Source: Sulfoacidibacillus thermotolerans
Lineage (GTDB): Bacteria > Bacillota > Bacilli > Alicyclobacillales > SLC66
Length of the DNA stretch: 64,000 nucleotides
Assembly: GCF_003144315.1 (NCBI RefSeq)
Contig: NZ_MPDK01000002.1
Location: 1 to 64,000 of the forward strand
Reading direction: 5' to 3'
The notes beneath the pieces are model-generated. The model was not told the DNA's origin. It saw only the letters and a list, made by a program, of their open reading frames with translations, and ran no database searches. This document shows positions 44,993-55,697 of this stretch, piece after piece. Positions within the stretch are counted from its first letter, which is position 1. Each line of letters begins with the position of its first letter. The position numbers and the translations under genes are program-made.

Positions 44993-45179
44993 AGATCTCC
45001 GTTTGAAGACGAATGGCGAACTAGTCGATGAAATTGGTTCTCTGAAAGAGGAATTGTTCAACTTGCGGTTCCAATTGGCAACTGGACAATGTGAAAATCC
45101 GATGCGTGTGCGCGAGGTGCGCAAAGCCATTGCGCGAGCAAAGACGATTCTTCGCGAACGCGAGCTTGGCATCGGTTGA
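44982..45179 (+). CDS. rpmC: Ribosomal protein L29
   Basis: 65 residues forming two helices near the tunnel exit. [18 protein letters not shown] is the family start, so ATG 44982 (GGGAGGTGA just upstream) is used rather than the open frame from 44949. Overlap with rplP suggests coupling. Confidence 0.95.
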   Translation: MKAKDLRLKTNGELVDEIGSLKEELFNLRFQLATGQCENPMRVREVRKAIARAKTILRERELGIG

Positions 45180-45206
45180 GTTTAATGGAAAGGGGAATCG
45201 ATCTGA

Positions 45207-45473
45207 ATGGCTGAGACCCGGAACGAACGTAAAGTTAGGACTGGTACGGTCGTAAGTGATAAGATGCAAAAAACGATCGTAGTCGCAGTTGAGACGACGA
45301 AGCCGCATCCGCTCTATGGTAAACGCGTAAAGCATACCAATCGCTTCAAAGCGCATGATGAGCAAAATGAAGCGAAGATCGGCGATGTGGTAAAAATCAT
45401 GGAAACGCGTCCGCTTAGTAAAGATAAGCGTTGGCGGTTAGTGGAAATTGTAAAGAAGGCTGAAATACTGTGA
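45207..45473 (+). CDS. rpsQ: Ribosomal protein S17
   Basis: 88 residues. OB-fold primary binder of 16[23 protein letters not shown] and [15 protein letters not shown] are typical. ATG 45207 follows GAAAGGGGA. Confidence 0.96.
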   Translation: MAETRNERKVRTGTVVSDKMQKTIVVAVETTKPHPLYGKRVKHTNRFKAHDEQNEAKIGDVVKIMETRPLSKDKRWRLVEIVKKAEIL

Positions 45474-45524
45474 GGTTATTTTACAGCGAGGTAGTATAAC
45501 GCTGTATGAAGGGAGGCAATTGCC

Positions 45525-45893
45525 GTGATTCAACCCCAAACACGACTTGCTGTGGCGGACAATTCCGGCGCTAAGGAAATTATGTGTTTCCGAGTGCTCG
45601 GTGGATCGAATCGTCGCACGGCAAATATCGGAGATATCATCGTTGCTTCTGTGAAAAGTGCAACACCAGGTGGCGTTGTCAAGAAAGGCGACGTTGTCAA
45701 GGCTGTTGTTGTAAGAACGCGACGCGGTGTGCGGCGGGCGGATGGTTCATATATTCGCTTTGACGAGAATGCTGCAGTGATTATTCGCGAAGATAAAAGT
45801 CCGCGTGGAACTCGGATTTTTGGACCAGTAGCCCGTGAACTGCGGGATCGCGATTTTATGAAAATCATTTCGTTGGCTCCCGAAGTTCTGTAG
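45525..45893 (+). CDS. rplN: Ribosomal protein L14
   Basis: 122 residues at the subunit interface. [18 protein letters not shown] start and the C-terminal [12 protein letters not shown] are characteristic. GTG 45525 after GGGAGGC. 51 bases after rpsQ. Confidence 0.97.
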   Translation: MIQPQTRLAVADNSGAKEIMCFRVLGGSNRRTANIGDIIVASVKSATPGGVVKKGDVVKAVVVRTRRGVRRADGSYIRFDENAAVIIREDKSPRGTRIFGPVARELRDRDFMKIISLAPEVL

Positions 45894-45922
45894 GGGCTGC
45901 TTTGGATCGAGGAGGTGTGATG

Positions 45923-46252
45923 ATGACGCAACCGAAGCTAAAGATCAAAAAAGGCGATCAAGTCATTGTGACGACTGGAAAAGATCGCGATAAAAAAGGG
46001 AAAGTACTTGCAGTCTTTCCAAAGAAAAATCGCGTTTTAGTTGAAGGCGTGAACATGATTAAGCGCCATATGAAACCTAGTATGGACATGCCAGACGGTG
46101 GGATTGTGGAGCGCGAAGCGCCAATCCATGCGTCAAACGTAGCGATTGTAGATCCGAAGACGGGAGCTCCGACGCGCGTTGGCTACAAATTTTTGCAAGA
46201 TGGCACGAAGGTCAGATACGCGAAAAAGTCTGGCGAAATCATCGATAAGTAG
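45923..46252 (+). CDS. rplX: Ribosomal protein L24
   Basis: 109 residues. Assembly initiator with a KOW motif ([21 protein letters not shown] in part). ATG 45923 lies seven bases after GGAGG; ATG 45920 one codon earlier is too close. Confidence 0.95.
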   Translation: MTQPKLKIKKGDQVIVTTGKDRDKKGKVLAVFPKKNRVLVEGVNMIKRHMKPSMDMPDGGIVEREAPIHASNVAIVDPKTGAPTRVGYKFLQDGTKVRYAKKSGEIIDK

Positions 46253-46277
46253 CCAGGTTGGAAAAGAGGTGTAGGGA

Positions 46278-46820
46278 ATGGCGCGTTTGCGCGATCGGTA
46301 TCAAAGTGAAGTGGTCTCGCAGTTAATGCAAAAATTTCAATATCGCAGTGTGATGCAAGTGCCGCGTTTGGAAAAAGTCGTGATCAACATGGGTGTTGGT
46401 GAAGCTGCGCAAAACGAAAAGGTCATGGATCATGCGGTTAATGATTTGACCTTGATTTCCGGACAAAAACCTGTTGTTACACGCGCGAAGAAGTCGATTG
46501 CTGGGTTTAAGTTGCGTGAAGGACAAAAAATTGGCGCGAAGGTTACTCTGCGTGGAGATCGTATGTATGAGTTTCTTGATAAACTCTTTAACATCGCATT
46601 GCCGCGTGTCCGCGACTTTCGTGGAGTTTCTCCAAAAGCGTTTGATGGACGCGGCAACTATACACTGGGATTGCGGGAACAATTGATTTTTCCGGAAATC
46701 GAATACGATCGAGTGGATAAAGTTCGTGGCATGGATGTCGTGATTGTGACCTCAGCCAAAACGGACGAAGAAGCGTTGGCCTTGCTCACAGAACTAGGAA
46801 TGCCGTTTCGGAAATCTTAA
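46278..46820 (+). CDS. rplE: Ribosomal protein L5
   Basis: 180 residues. Binds 5S rRNA and contacts P-site t[18 protein letters not shown] and [20 protein letters not shown] are conserved. ATG 46278. Confidence 0.97.
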   Translation: MARLRDRYQSEVVSQLMQKFQYRSVMQVPRLEKVVINMGVGEAAQNEKVMDHAVNDLTLISGQKPVVTRAKKSIAGFKLREGQKIGAKVTLRGDRMYEFLDKLFNIALPRVRDFRGVSPKAFDGRGNYTLGLREQLIFPEIEYDRVDKVRGMDVVIVTSAKTDEEALALLTELGMPFRKS

Positions 46821-46841
46821 AAGCGTTTAGGAGGTAGAGTT

Positions 46842-47027
46842 GTGGCCAAGAAGTCAATGATTATTAAGGCTCAGCGTCCGCCGAAATTCAGCACAAGAGC
46901 GTATACGCGCTGCGAACGTTGTGGCCGTCCGCACTCTGTGTTGCGCAGATTCGGTATATGTCGGATTTGTTTTCGCGAATTGGCGCACCAGGGACAACTA
47001 CCTGGCGTCACCAAATCGAGCTGGTAA
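46842..47027 (+). CDS. rpsN: Ribosomal protein S14, type Z
   Basis: 61 residues. The short zinc-binding form with CERC and CRIC pairs, not the longer zinc-free paralogue. GTG 46842 after AGGAGG. Confidence 0.96.
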   Translation: MAKKSMIIKAQRPPKFSTRAYTRCERCGRPHSVLRRFGICRICFRELAHQGQLPGVTKSSW

Positions 47028-47054
47028 GGGTAAACGGAAGGAGGTTGTCTTGGC

Positions 47055-47453
47055 ATGGTGATGACAGATCCGATTGCGGATATGTTGACCCGGATTCGCA
47101 ATGGCAATATGGTCGGCCATGAGAAAGTGGATATTCCTGGGTCGCGGATCAAGCGTGCAATTGCTGACATTTTAAAGGCAGAAGGGTATATTCGGGACGC
47201 GGAGTTTATTCGTGATAATAAACAAGGAACAATCCGTGTTCATCTCAAGTATGGTCCAAACAACGAACGCGTGATTACAGGGCTAAAGCGCATTAGTAAA
47301 CCAGGTCTACGTGTTTATGCGGGATCTGAAGAACTCCCGCGTGTTTTAGGCGGACTTGGAATTGCAATCGTTTCGACATCGCGGGGGATCATGACAGATC
47401 GTGAAGCCCGCAAAAATAAAGTAGGCGGAGAAGTGCTTTGCTACGTGTGGTAA
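47055..47453 (+). CDS. rpsH: Ribosomal protein S8
   Basis: 132 residues. Central-domain 16S binder and, in E. coli, the spc repressor. [14 protein letters not shown] and the C-terminal [20 protein letters not shown] are present. ATG 47055 after GGAGG; ATG 47061 two codons later is possible. Confidence 0.97.
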   Translation: MVMTDPIADMLTRIRNGNMVGHEKVDIPGSRIKRAIADILKAEGYIRDAEFIRDNKQGTIRVHLKYGPNNERVITGLKRISKPGLRVYAGSEELPRVLGGLGIAIVSTSRGIMTDREARKNKVGGEVLCYVW

Positions 47454-47485
47454 TGCACAAGGGTTAATTTAAAGGAGGTGTGATC

Positions 47486-48025
47486 GTGTCCCGGATTGGT
47501 AAGAAGAGTATCGCAATTCCAGACGGTGTGAACGTGCAGATTGAGGGCAATGTAGTGACGGTCAAAGGTCCCAAAGGCACATTGACGCGTGAATTGCACC
47601 CGGACATGATTGTGCGAATGGAAGGCAGCGAGATTCATGTCGAGCGTCCAAGCGACGGCAAGCTTCATCGCAGCCTGCACGGCACAACGCGCAGCGTTGT
47701 GGCCAATATGGTCGAAGGTGTGACAAATGGCTTTCAAAAAGGCTTAGAACTCGTAGGTGTTGGTTACCGTGCGGCGAAAAGTGGCAATAAAGTAACTTTG
47801 TCTCTGGGTTTCTCACATCCGGTCGAGATCGTCCCTGATGAAGGTCTGGAACTAGACGTTCCAGCGAATAATCGGGTGATCGTCAAAGGAATTGACAAAG
47901 AAAAAGTAGGCATTTTTGCAGCGAAGATTCGTGATTTACGCAAACCTGAACCATATAAGGGTAAAGGGATTCGCTATGAAAATGAAGTCGTGCGCCGTAA
48001 AGTTGGCAAAACGGGTAAGAAGTAA
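47486..48025 (+). CDS. rplF: Ribosomal protein L6
   Basis: 179 residues, two related domains at the factor-binding side. [16 protein letters not shown] start and [17 protein letters not shown] end. GTG 47486 has AAAGGAGGTG upstream; GTG 47480 overlaps it. Confidence 0.96.
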   Translation: MSRIGKKSIAIPDGVNVQIEGNVVTVKGPKGTLTRELHPDMIVRMEGSEIHVERPSDGKLHRSLHGTTRSVVANMVEGVTNGFQKGLELVGVGYRAAKSGNKVTLSLGFSHPVEIVPDEGLELDVPANNRVIVKGIDKEKVGIFAAKIRDLRKPEPYKGKGIRYENEVVRRKVGKTGKK

Positions 48026-48044
48026 GGCTTAGGAGTGTGAAAAC

Positions 48045-48413
48045 GTGATTACTAAACCGGACAAGGAAGCCGTTCGTGCTCGTCGACATGCGAGGATTCG
48101 GCGGCAACTGAGTGGTACGCCGGAACGTCCGCGATTAAACGTATTTCGCTCAGAGAAGCACATTTATGCACAGATGATCGATGATGTTAGTGGACGCACG
48201 ATTGTTTCAGCGTCAACAGTTGAAAAGTCTGTTCGTGAACGTGTTCCTCACGGCAATACAGTAGAAGCGGCGAAGGCGATTGGGCAATTGGTAGCAGAGC
48301 GCGCTTTGGAACAAGGTATTACCAAAGTGGTGTTTGATCGGGGCGGTTATCTCTATCATGGACGAATTCAAGCGCTTGCGGATGCGGCGCGCGAAGCAGG
48401 TCTAGAATTCTAA
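48045..48413 (+). CDS. rplR: Ribosomal protein L18
   Basis: 122 residues. Carries 5S into the large subunit. [19 protein letters not shown] and [20 protein letters not shown] are typical. GTG 48045. Confidence 0.97.
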   Translation: MITKPDKEAVRARRHARIRRQLSGTPERPRLNVFRSEKHIYAQMIDDVSGRTIVSASTVEKSVRERVPHGNTVEAAKAIGQLVAERALEQGITKVVFDRGGYLYHGRIQALADAAREAGLEF

Positions 48414-48442
48414 TCGCCTAAAGTAAAGGAGGGAAGTTGCTC

Positions 48443-48940
48443 GTGCATATTGATCCATCAAATCTCGATTTGTCGGAAAAGGTGGTCTCGATCAATCGTG
48501 TCGCTAAAGTCGTAAAGGGCGGCCGGCGATTTAGCTTTAGTGCGCTGGTTGTCGTTGGTGACGGGCAAGGGCATGTCGGGGCTGGCCTTGGGAAGGCTTC
48601 TGAAGTGCAGGAAGCTGTTCGCAAAGGCGTCGCTGACGCAAAGAAAAACTTAATTAACGTCCCGATGCGTGGAACGACAGTTCCGCATGAGATTGTTGGA
48701 CGTTTTGGCGCAGGGAAAGTGTTGATTAAGCCAGCGCGTGAAGGTACCGGAGTCATTGCTGGCGGCCCTGTTCGCGCAGTCTTGGAATTAGCAGGAATTA
48801 AGGACATTGTGACGAAATCACTAGGGTCCTCAAATTCGATCAACATGGTGCATGCGACGTTGAAAGGCTTAGCAGCGATTAAACGGCCGGACGAGGTTGC
48901 TCGGCTGCGCGGAAAGACACTCCAGGAATTGCGCGGTTAG
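48443..48940 (+). CDS. rpsE: Ribosomal protein S5
   Basis: 165 residues. Fidelity and mRNA unwinding at the entry site. [19 protein letters not shown] and [17 protein letters not shown] are intact. GTG 48443 has GGAGGG nine bases upstream, better than TTG 48437. Confidence 0.96.
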   Translation: MHIDPSNLDLSEKVVSINRVAKVVKGGRRFSFSALVVVGDGQGHVGAGLGKASEVQEAVRKGVADAKKNLINVPMRGTTVPHEIVGRFGAGKVLIKPAREGTGVIAGGPVRAVLELAGIKDIVTKSLGSSNSINMVHATLKGLAAIKRPDEVARLRGKTLQELRG

Positions 48941-48954
48941 GAGGACAAATCTCG

Positions 48955-49140
48955 ATGAAACAATTGCAAATCAAACTGGTTCGCAGCTTAATTGGTCGTA
49001 CCGAATCACAACGTGCGACCGTGCAGACACTCGGTCTTCGCAAATTGAACCAGGTGGTCGTGCGTGAAGACAGTCCTTCCGTGCGCGGGATGATTGACAA
49101 GGTTAGCCATTTGGTCGAGTGGAAAGAGATCGAGGCTTAG
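48955..49140 (+). CDS. rpmD: Ribosomal protein L30
   Basis: 61 residues. [18 protein letters not shown] and [21 protein letters not shown] identify it. ATG 48955 after TTAGGAGGA. Confidence 0.96.
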   Translation: MKQLQIKLVRSLIGRTESQRATVQTLGLRKLNQVVVREDSPSVRGMIDKVSHLVEWKEIEA

Positions 49141-49161
49141 TAGCTCTTGGAGGGATAATCA

Positions 49162-49605
49162 ATGAAATTACATGAACTTGCTCCAGTGCCCGGATCTCGT
49201 CACACTCGTAAGCGACTTGGACGCGGCATTGGATCTGGACTTGGCAAGACGTCTGGTCGAGGCCACAAAGGTCAGTGGGCTCGTTCGGGCGGCGGAGTTC
49301 GTCCTGGTTTTGAAGGGGGGCAAACGCCACTTTTCCGACGCTTGCCAAAACGCGGATTTTCAAATTCCCCCTTTAAGAAAGAATGGGAGATTGTCAATTT
49401 AAAAGAATTAGCTCGATTCGCAGCCGGAACAGTGGTTACACCTGACCTTCTAAAAGAGAGCGGTGTGATTAAGACGTTTCGCGATGGCGTTAAGATTCTA
49501 GGAGTAGGCGACTTGTCTGTAGCACTGACAGTACGCGCGCATGCCTTTTCCAAATCAGCTCAGGAAAAGATCGCAGCGGCTGGCGGCACAGTCGAGGTGA
49601 TCTAA
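49162..49605 (+). CDS. rplO: Ribosomal protein L15
   Basis: 147 residues. [21 protein letters not shown], then the Gly-rich [17 protein letters not shown]. The stop TAA is immediately followed by the secY ATG. ATG 49162 after TTGGAGGGA. Confidence 0.97.
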   Translation: MKLHELAPVPGSRHTRKRLGRGIGSGLGKTSGRGHKGQWARSGGGVRPGFEGGQTPLFRRLPKRGFSNSPFKKEWEIVNLKELARFAAGTVVTPDLLKESGVIKTFRDGVKILGVGDLSVALTVRAHAFSKSAQEKIAAAGGTVEVI

Positions 49606-50904
49606 ATGTGGCAAAGCCTCGGGCGTGTCTGGCGTGCAAAAGATTTGCGCAGACGCTTGTTGATCACCTTGTTGATCCTTGCAATTTATCGCATTGGCGC
49701 AGTGATACCTGTGCCAGGTGTCAATGCGTCGATGTTGCAGTCGCTTGCCGCCAAGAGCCCTGTGGTAGGGTTGCTTAATACGTTTTCCGGAGGCGCGCTC
49801 TTTAATTTCTCGATTTTTTCTATGAGCATCTATCCTTATGTGACGGCGTCGATCATTGTTCAGTTATTACAGATGGGCGTCATAACGCAGTGGGAGGACT
49901 GGTCGAAAGAAGGCGAGACGGGGCGGGCAAAACTGACACAGTGGACCAGGTATTTAACCATCCTGTTAGGACTTGTGCAGTCTTCCGCGTTGACGTTTTC
50001 GTTCAGCCGTCAGCTGGGGCCAGGTTTTATCGTGGATCCAAGTATTTGGACCTACATTTTGATTGCCCTAACCCTGACAGCAGGTACTACGTTTTTGATG
50101 TGGTTGGGTGAGCAAATTACTGACAAAGGTGTGGGAAACGGTATTTCGGTAATTATTTTCTTAAGTATCTTGTCGAGACTTGAGACTGTGATTCCGCAAA
50201 TATACACCAATTGGTTTTATGCGCATCCTGATCAATTGTTCTTAAACATCATCAAAGTGATTGTGATGATGCTCGGTGTCTTGATCCTTGTTGTATTCGT
50301 TGTTTTTGTGCAACAAGGTGTTCGCCGAATTCCAGTTCAGTACACGCAAAAACAAGTGGGGCAGAAGGTCTACAGCGGCCAGAGTACGTTTATTCCAATT
50401 AAGGTCAATGCAGCAGGGGTAATCCCAGTGATTTTTGCGACCTCTGTGCTGTTTTTCCCAACGATTATCGCCCAGTTCTTTCGTGGAAATCACGTGGCCG
50501 ATTGGATTATATCGACGTTGAGTCCAACTTCGACAGTATTTATAGTAGCGGAAATGGTGCTTATCGTGGGATTCACCTTTTTCTATACGCTGATTCAGAT
50601 CAACCCGAGTCAATTGGCTGAACAGATGCAGAAAAATGGAGGATATATTCTTGGGGTTAGACCTGGAAAGGCCACGGAAGACTATCTGATTCGCATTATG
50701 AATCGCCTTTCACTTGTGGGTGGCATTTTTCTAGCAGTTGTTTCAGCGGTTCCATACCTCTTTATGGGGGTCACTGGTTTGTCTGGTGTTGCCTTTTATT
50801 TTGGCGGTACATCGCTGCTCATTGTAATTGGTGTAGCGCTTGACACGGTACGACAACTTGAAGGTCTTGTACTACAGCGAAGCTACAAGGGCTTCATCCG
50901 ATAA
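49606..50904 (+). CDS. secY: Protein translocase subunit SecY
   Basis: 432 residues with ten predicted membrane helices. Forms the export channel with SecE (22990). The plug and helix-2 region LNTFSGGALFNFSIFSMSIYPYVTASII (in part), the cytosolic loop and the C-terminal region YILGVRPGKATEDYL are typical. ATG 49606 abuts the rplO stop, with GAGGTG inside rplO as ribosome site. Confidence 0.97.
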   Translation: MWQSLGRVWRAKDLRRRLLITLLILAIYRIGAVIPVPGVNASMLQSLAAKSPVVGLLNTFSGGALFNFSIFSMSIYPYVTASIIVQLLQMGVITQWEDWSKEGETGRAKLTQWTRYLTILLGLVQSSALTFSFSRQLGPGFIVDPSIWTYILIALTLTAGTTFLMWLGEQITDKGVGNGISVIIFLSILSRLETVIPQIYTNWFYAHPDQLFLNIIKVIVMMLGVLILVVFVVFVQQGVRRIPVQYTQKQVGQKVYSGQSTFIPIKVNAAGVIPVIFATSVLFFPTIIAQFFRGNHVADWIISTLSPTSTVFIVAEMVLIVGFTFFYTLIQINPSQLAEQMQKNGGYILGVRPGKATEDYLIRIMNRLSLVGGIFLAVVSAVPYLFMGVTGLSGVAFYFGGTSLLIVIGVALDTVRQLEGLVLQRSYKGFIR

Positions 50905-50935
50905 TCTCAGTTTGGCAGAGAAGGAGTGGGTAGGC

Positions 50936-51589
50936 ATGCAAGTCGTATTTTTAGGGCTTCCGGGTGCCGGCAAAGGTACGCAAGCAGCGAATATCACGCA
51001 GGATTTCGGCATCCCACACATTGCAACTGGGGATATGTTTCGATCTGCAATCGCTGCAGGAACGCCTCTCGGTAAGGAGGTCCAGGGATATCTTGATGCT
51101 GGCCTTCTCGTTCCAGACGAACTGACGATTCGGGTGGTGCGCGAACGTCTACAGGCGCCTGACGCGCAAAACGGCTTTTTGCTCGACGGATTTCCGAGGA
51201 CGCAACCGCAAGCAGTTGCGCTCGACGAGATGCTAGCTGAAATTTCTAGACCTCTAACACATGTGTTGTATTTGGTCGTTTCCCAAGAAGAACTGTTATC
51301 GCGTCTCACGGGGAGGCGAGTGTGTAAGAAGTGTGGAGCTAGTTATCACGTGATTTTCAACCCGTCACGGGTAGAAAATGTGTGTGATCGGTGTGGCGGA
51401 GAGTTGATCACACGCCCGGATGACGAACCTAAAGCTGTCGCGGTTCGGTTGAGGGAAAACATGCAACGTACGGAGGAACTCGCTGCCTTCTATGCGGCGC
51501 GCGGATTGTTGGCTAAAATTGACGGTGAACAACCGATTGGGCATGTGTATGATGAGATATGGCGGACATTGCGAGGCGAAACGAAATGA
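50936..51589 (+). CDS. adk: Adenylate kinase
   Basis: 217 residues, long form. P-loop GLPGAGKGT (residues 7-15). The LID has a four-Cys zinc site, CKKC and CDRC, as in Gram-positive and thermophilic enzymes. ATG 50936 chosen by family start [10 protein letters not shown]. Overlaps map by four bases. Confidence 0.96.
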   Translation: MQVVFLGLPGAGKGTQAANITQDFGIPHIATGDMFRSAIAAGTPLGKEVQGYLDAGLLVPDELTIRVVRERLQAPDAQNGFLLDGFPRTQPQAVALDEMLAEISRPLTHVLYLVVSQEELLSRLTGRRVCKKCGASYHVIFNPSRVENVCDRCGGELITRPDDEPKAVAVRLRENMQRTEELAAFYAARGLLAKIDGEQPIGHVYDEIWRTLRGETK

Positions 51590-52332
51590 TCACCGTTAAA
51601 TCCCGCCGCGAGTTGGAGATTATGCGTGAAGCGGGCCGCATTGTCGCCTTAGCGCACGCAGAAATCAAACGGGTCTTAAGTCCTGGGATCTCAACGCGCG
51701 AGTTGGACGCGGTGGTGGAAAGCGTCATCCGAAAAGCGGGCGCAATTCCCTCGTTTAAAGGTTATCAGGGCTTTCCGGCGTCTAGCTGTATCTCGATCAA
51801 CGAAGAACTAGTGCATGGCATTCCGGGAGACCGAAAAGTTCAAGCGGGCGACATTGTCACTGTAGATATTGGGGCGCAGTACAGAGGATATCACGGAGAT
51901 AGTGCCTATACGTATGCTGTCGGAGAGATTTCTCCAGAAGCAAAACGGTTGCTCGATGTCACAGAAGCTTCGCTGTATGAGGGAATTAAGCAGGCGCAAG
52001 TTGGCAATCGTCTGTCCGACATCTCGCATGCGATTCAGGTGTATGTCGAGGCGCGTGGAATGTCGATTGTTCGGGAGTATGTGGGTCATGGGATCGGACA
52101 GGAGATGCATGAGTCCCCTCAGATTCCAAATTATGGTCCGCCAGGCATGGGCCCGCGACTAAAACCTGGCATGGTCTTAGCCATTGAGCCGATGGTGAAT
52201 TTAGGTGGACCTGAAGTACGGACACTGCTTGACAACTGGACAGTCGTCACAGAAGATCATTCTCTTTGTGCGCACTTTGAGCATACAGTGGCAATCGCCG
52301 AGGACGGACCGCAATTGATGACGGTTCTGTGA
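51586..52332 (+). CDS. map: Methionine aminopeptidase, type I
   Basis: 248 residues. Removes the initiator Met. Metal ligands appear in [16 protein letters not shown], in the [10 protein letters not shown] His segment and in the C-terminal Glu residues. ATG 51586 overlaps the adk stop (ATGA). Confidence 0.96.
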   Translation: MITVKSRRELEIMREAGRIVALAHAEIKRVLSPGISTRELDAVVESVIRKAGAIPSFKGYQGFPASSCISINEELVHGIPGDRKVQAGDIVTVDIGAQYRGYHGDSAYTYAVGEISPEAKRLLDVTEASLYEGIKQAQVGNRLSDISHAIQVYVEARGMSIVREYVGHGIGQEMHESPQIPNYGPPGMGPRLKPGMVLAIEPMVNLGGPEVRTLLDNWTVVTEDHSLCAHFEHTVAIAEDGPQLMTVL

Positions 52333-52354
52333 GCCAAGAGGGGGGAATTAGCGC

Positions 52355-52573
52355 ATGGCGAAAGATGATGTGATTGAAGTAGAGGGAAAAGTGATTGAGC
52401 CTCTACCCAATGCCATGTTTCGAGTTGAATTGGAAAACGGCCATAAAATTTTAGCGCATGTCTCAGGAAAAATTCGAATGAATTATATCAAGATTTTACC
52501 TGGAGACAGAGTTACGGTAGAATTGTCACCATACGACTTGACAAGAGGCCGGATCACCTATCGGTATAAATAA
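52355..52573 (+). CDS. infA: Translation initiation factor IF-1
   Basis: 72 residues, an S1/OB-fold. [21 protein letters not shown] and [13 protein letters not shown] are diagnostic. ATG 52355. The KOW-domain gene found between map and infA in B. subtilis is absent. Confidence 0.97.
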   Translation: MAKDDVIEVEGKVIEPLPNAMFRVELENGHKILAHVSGKIRMNYIKILPGDRVTVELSPYDLTRGRITYRYK

Positions 52574-52599
52574 CCGTGAAGTGGAGCAAGGAGGTTTGA

Positions 52600-52716
<117 letters not shown>

Positions 52717-52745
52717 TTCGATGGAGAGTTTAGGAGGTGCATGGA

Positions 52746-53114
52746 ATGGCTCGGATCGCAGGCGTTGACTTGCCGCGCGAAAAACGAATTGAAATTGGTC
52801 TCACCTATATTTTTGGAATCGGTCGGCCGACTGCAAATCTGATCCTCGCAAAGACGGGAGTGGACCCGGATAAGCGGGTGCGGGATTTGACAGAAGAAGA
52901 AGTACAAAAACTGCGCGATGAAATCGACCGTTCACTAAAGGTTGAAGGTGATCTAAGGCGCGAAATCGCTCTGAACATTAAACGTTTAATTGAAATAGGT
53001 TCTTATCGCGGCATGCGTCATCGTAAAGGATTGCCTGTTCGCGGTCAGCGCAGTAAGACGAATGCCCGCACGCGCAAAGGTCCACGGCGCACAGTGGCAG
53101 GGAAGAAGAAGTAG
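52746..53114 (+). CDS. rpsM: Ribosomal protein S13
   Basis: 122 residues. Intersubunit bridge protein. [20 protein letters not shown] and the basic tail [17 protein letters not shown] are typical. ATG 52746 is eight bases after AGGAGGTG. Confidence 0.97.
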   Translation: MARIAGVDLPREKRIEIGLTYIFGIGRPTANLILAKTGVDPDKRVRDLTEEEVQKLRDEIDRSLKVEGDLRREIALNIKRLIEIGSYRGMRHRKGLPVRGQRSKTNARTRKGPRRTVAGKKK

Positions 53115-53130
53115 GTAGGGAGGCGTACAA

Positions 53131-53541
53131 GTGGCTACAAAGGTGAAGCGCAAGTCTACTACGACCGTGCGGACAAAACGCCGCGACCGGAAAAATGTAG
53201 AGAGTGGGATTGCACACATTCGTTCCACGTTTAACAATACAATTGTGACCATTACAGATCCATCAGGAAATGCACTTAGTTGGGCGAGTTCAGGAGCTCT
53301 TGGTTTCAAAGGATCGCGTAAAAGCACTCCTTTTGCGGCACAGATGGCTGCTGAATCTGCAGCAAAGACAGCGATGGAGCACGGAATGAAAACTGTCGAA
53401 GTGTATGTAAAAGGTCCAGGCGCAGGTCGCGAGGCAGCGATTCGCTCGTTGCAAGCAGCTGGTTTAGAGGTGTCTGCGATTAAAGACGTAACGCCAATTC
53501 CCCACAATGGCTGTCGTCCACCAAAGCGCCGTCGCGTCTGA
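53131..53541 (+). CDS. rpsK: Ribosomal protein S11
   Basis: 136 residues. Platform protein by the Shine-Dalgarno helix. [18 protein letters not shown] and [13 protein letters not shown] are typical. GTG 53131. Confidence 0.97.
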   Translation: MATKVKRKSTTTVRTKRRDRKNVESGIAHIRSTFNNTIVTITDPSGNALSWASSGALGFKGSRKSTPFAAQMAAESAAKTAMEHGMKTVEVYVKGPGAGREAAIRSLQAAGLEVSAIKDVTPIPHNGCRPPKRRRV

Positions 53542-53561
53542 GTAAGGGATAAGCGCTTAGG

Positions 53562-53601
53562 TTATGCGATTCTGGCGCAATCTATGCAAAGGATCGCATA
53601 A
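53562..53601 (+). promoter_or_regulatory. Inverted repeat in rpsD leader
   Basis: Perfect 9-bp repeat TTATGCGAT (53562-53570) / ATCGCATAA (53593-53601) with a 22-base loop, just before the rpsD ribosome site. It has no T-run. It may be an S4-responsive or processing element. Confidence 0.4.
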
Positions 53602-53627
53602 AATTTCCAGGAGGTGTCAATACTAGA

Positions 53628-54254
53628 ATGGCGAGATATACGGACCCCGTATGCCGGATTTGCCGTCGTGAGGGCCTAAAATTGTACTTCAAGGGTGAAC
53701 GTTGCTATACGGACAAATGTGCCATTGATCGCCGCGGATATGCGCCTGGACAGCACGGTCAAGGACGCAAACGCACGAGTGAATATGGCATTCAATTGCG
53801 CGAGAAACAAAAGGCACGTCGTCTTTATGGCGTGTTAGAAAAACAGTTCCGCGCTTACTATGAAGAAGCTGCGAGACAAAAGGGGATCACGGGTGATCGC
53901 TTGCTCGCATTGCTTGAAACTCGTTTGGACAATGTTGTGTATCGCTTGGGATTTGCTGGGTCGCGTCCTGAAGCGCGTCAGTTAGTGAAGCATGGACATT
54001 TCGAAGTGAATGGTCGACGCATTGATATTCCTTCGTATGCGGTGCGGATTGGCGATGTAATTACAGTACGTGAAAAAAGCGCTGCATCGCCTAAATTTAA
54101 AGAATTACTGGAGTCAGCTGGCAGTAAAACTGTCGTTTCTTGGTTAGAACGGGATTTAGACGCTCGCAGCGGAAAAGTGATTCGTTTCCCTGAACGTCAT
54201 GAAATCGACGTGCCGGTGACTGAACAATTGATCATTGAGTACTATTCGCGTTAA
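53628..54254 (+). CDS. rpsD: Ribosomal protein S4, zinc-finger type
   Basis: 208 residues. Primary 16S binder and fidelity protein. The N-terminal part has C9, C12, C26 and C31, the zinc form; B. subtilis S4 lacks these. The S4 domain [20 protein letters not shown] follows. ATG 53628 after CAGGAGGTG. Location in the alpha operon, before rpoA, differs from B. subtilis. Confidence 0.96.
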   Translation: MARYTDPVCRICRREGLKLYFKGERCYTDKCAIDRRGYAPGQHGQGRKRTSEYGIQLREKQKARRLYGVLEKQFRAYYEEAARQKGITGDRLLALLETRLDNVVYRLGFAGSRPEARQLVKHGHFEVNGRRIDIPSYAVRIGDVITVREKSAASPKFKELLESAGSKTVVSWLERDLDARSGKVIRFPERHEIDVPVTEQLIIEYYSR

Positions 54255-54338
54255 GTGCATGTTAGCGGGTGCATGGCATTCGCTTTGTGCTAGAGTCTCA
54301 TTTTGCGCGTTGGCGTCGCCCGAAGGAGGGTTATGTGG

Positions 54339-55283
54339 ATGATTGAGATAGCAAAACCCCGGATCGAAACGGACACGCTCAGTGAAGATGGAAAGTATGG
54401 CAGATTTATTGTCGAGCCGCTCGAAAGAGGGTATGGGACGACACTTGGGAATTCACTACGGCGGATTCTCTTGTCGTCGTTACCCGGGGCGGCAGTTACT
54501 TCCGTCAAAATCGAAGGCGTATTGCATGAGTTTTCGACCATTCCCGGCGTGGTTGAGGACACGACCGAGTTTATTTTAAATTTGAAGCGCCTAGCGTTGA
54601 AAATTCATTCGGATGAAGAGAAAAAGCTGTTCATCGATGTAGATCAGCCGGGAGAAATTAAAGCTGGGGATATTCGCGCTGATTCCGATGTGGAGATCCT
54701 GAATCCAGAGCTTCACATCGCCACACTCGCACCTGGGGCTCGCATTTACGCCGAAATTGCAGCGCGCAATGGTCGCGGTTATGTACCGGCTCACTTGAAT
54801 AAAAGTGAGGATCAAGAGATCGGCGTGTTGCCCGTTGATTCGATCTATTCTCCGATTTACCGCGTCAATTACCAGGTCGAAAACACACGCGTCGGACAGG
54901 TTACGGATTATGATAAATTGACCTTAGAACTGTGGACGGACGGAAGTGTGAAACCTGATGAAGCCGTGAGTATGGCAGCAGGTATACTATCCGATCAATT
55001 GTATCTATTCATGGGTCTGACCGATCGAGTGCGTCACCATGAGCAACCGATTGATCACGGTGATGAACGCAAAGATAAAGTTCTTGACATGACCATTGAA
55101 GAATTAGATCTGTCGGTGCGTTCCTATAACTGTCTGAAGCGTGCTGGAATTAACACGGTTCAAGAATTATGCTCGAAGACGGAAGATGAAATGATGAAAG
55201 TTCGTAATTTAGGTCGCAAGTCGCTCGAAGAAGTGCAGGAAAAGCTAGAGCAACTTGGACTTGGATTACGTGAAGAAGATTAA
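54339..55283 (+). CDS. rpoA: RNA polymerase alpha subunit
   Basis: 314 residues. N-terminal dimer domain with [20 protein letters not shown], flexible linker, and C-terminal domain ([20 protein letters not shown]) that binds UP elements. ATG 54339 is eight bases after GGAGGG; ATG 54333 is too close to it. Confidence 0.97.
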   Translation: MIEIAKPRIETDTLSEDGKYGRFIVEPLERGYGTTLGNSLRRILLSSLPGAAVTSVKIEGVLHEFSTIPGVVEDTTEFILNLKRLALKIHSDEEKKLFIDVDQPGEIKAGDIRADSDVEILNPELHIATLAPGARIYAEIAARNGRGYVPAHLNKSEDQEIGVLPVDSIYSPIYRVNYQVENTRVGQVTDYDKLTLELWTDGSVKPDEAVSMAAGILSDQLYLFMGLTDRVRHHEQPIDHGDERKDKVLDMTIEELDLSVRSYNCLKRAGINTVQELCSKTEDEMMKVRNLGRKSLEEVQEKLEQLGLGLREED

Positions 55284-55318
55284 CTCACTTTTAAACTTGC
55301 ACTAAGGAGGTATCCAAA

Positions 55319-55684
55319 GTGGGATATCGCAAACTGAATCGCCGCACGGGTTCACGTGAAGCTCTCATGCGCAGTTTAGTGACTGACCTGTTCATGTATG
55401 GCCGTATCCGAACCACAGAGGCAAAGGCGAAAGAATTGCGCAAAGTGGCGGATAAAATGATCACTTTGGCAAAACGCGGCGACTTACATGCACGCCGTAC
55501 GGCGGCAAAGTATGTTCGTCCAGAACCTATCGAAGGCCTGGAAAGGCAAAATGTGTTGCAAAAGTTGTTCTCAGAGATTGGCCCGCGCTATGCAGAACGC
55601 CAAGGCGGTTATACTCGAATTCTAAAGCTCGGCCCTCGTCGCGGCGACGCCACTGAAATGGTGTATATCGAACTCGTCGAGTAA
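55319..55684 (+). CDS. rplQ: Ribosomal protein L17
   Basis: 121 residues. [20 protein letters not shown] start. GTG 55319 after TAAGGAGGT. It ends the alpha operon; the ecf transporter genes that follow in Bacillus are missing and truA comes directly. Confidence 0.97.
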   Translation: MGYRKLNRRTGSREALMRSLVTDLFMYGRIRTTEAKAKELRKVADKMITLAKRGDLHARRTAAKYVRPEPIEGLERQNVLQKLFSEIGPRYAERQGGYTRILKLGPRRGDATEMVYIELVE

Positions 55685-55697
55685 GTATAGAAAGAAG

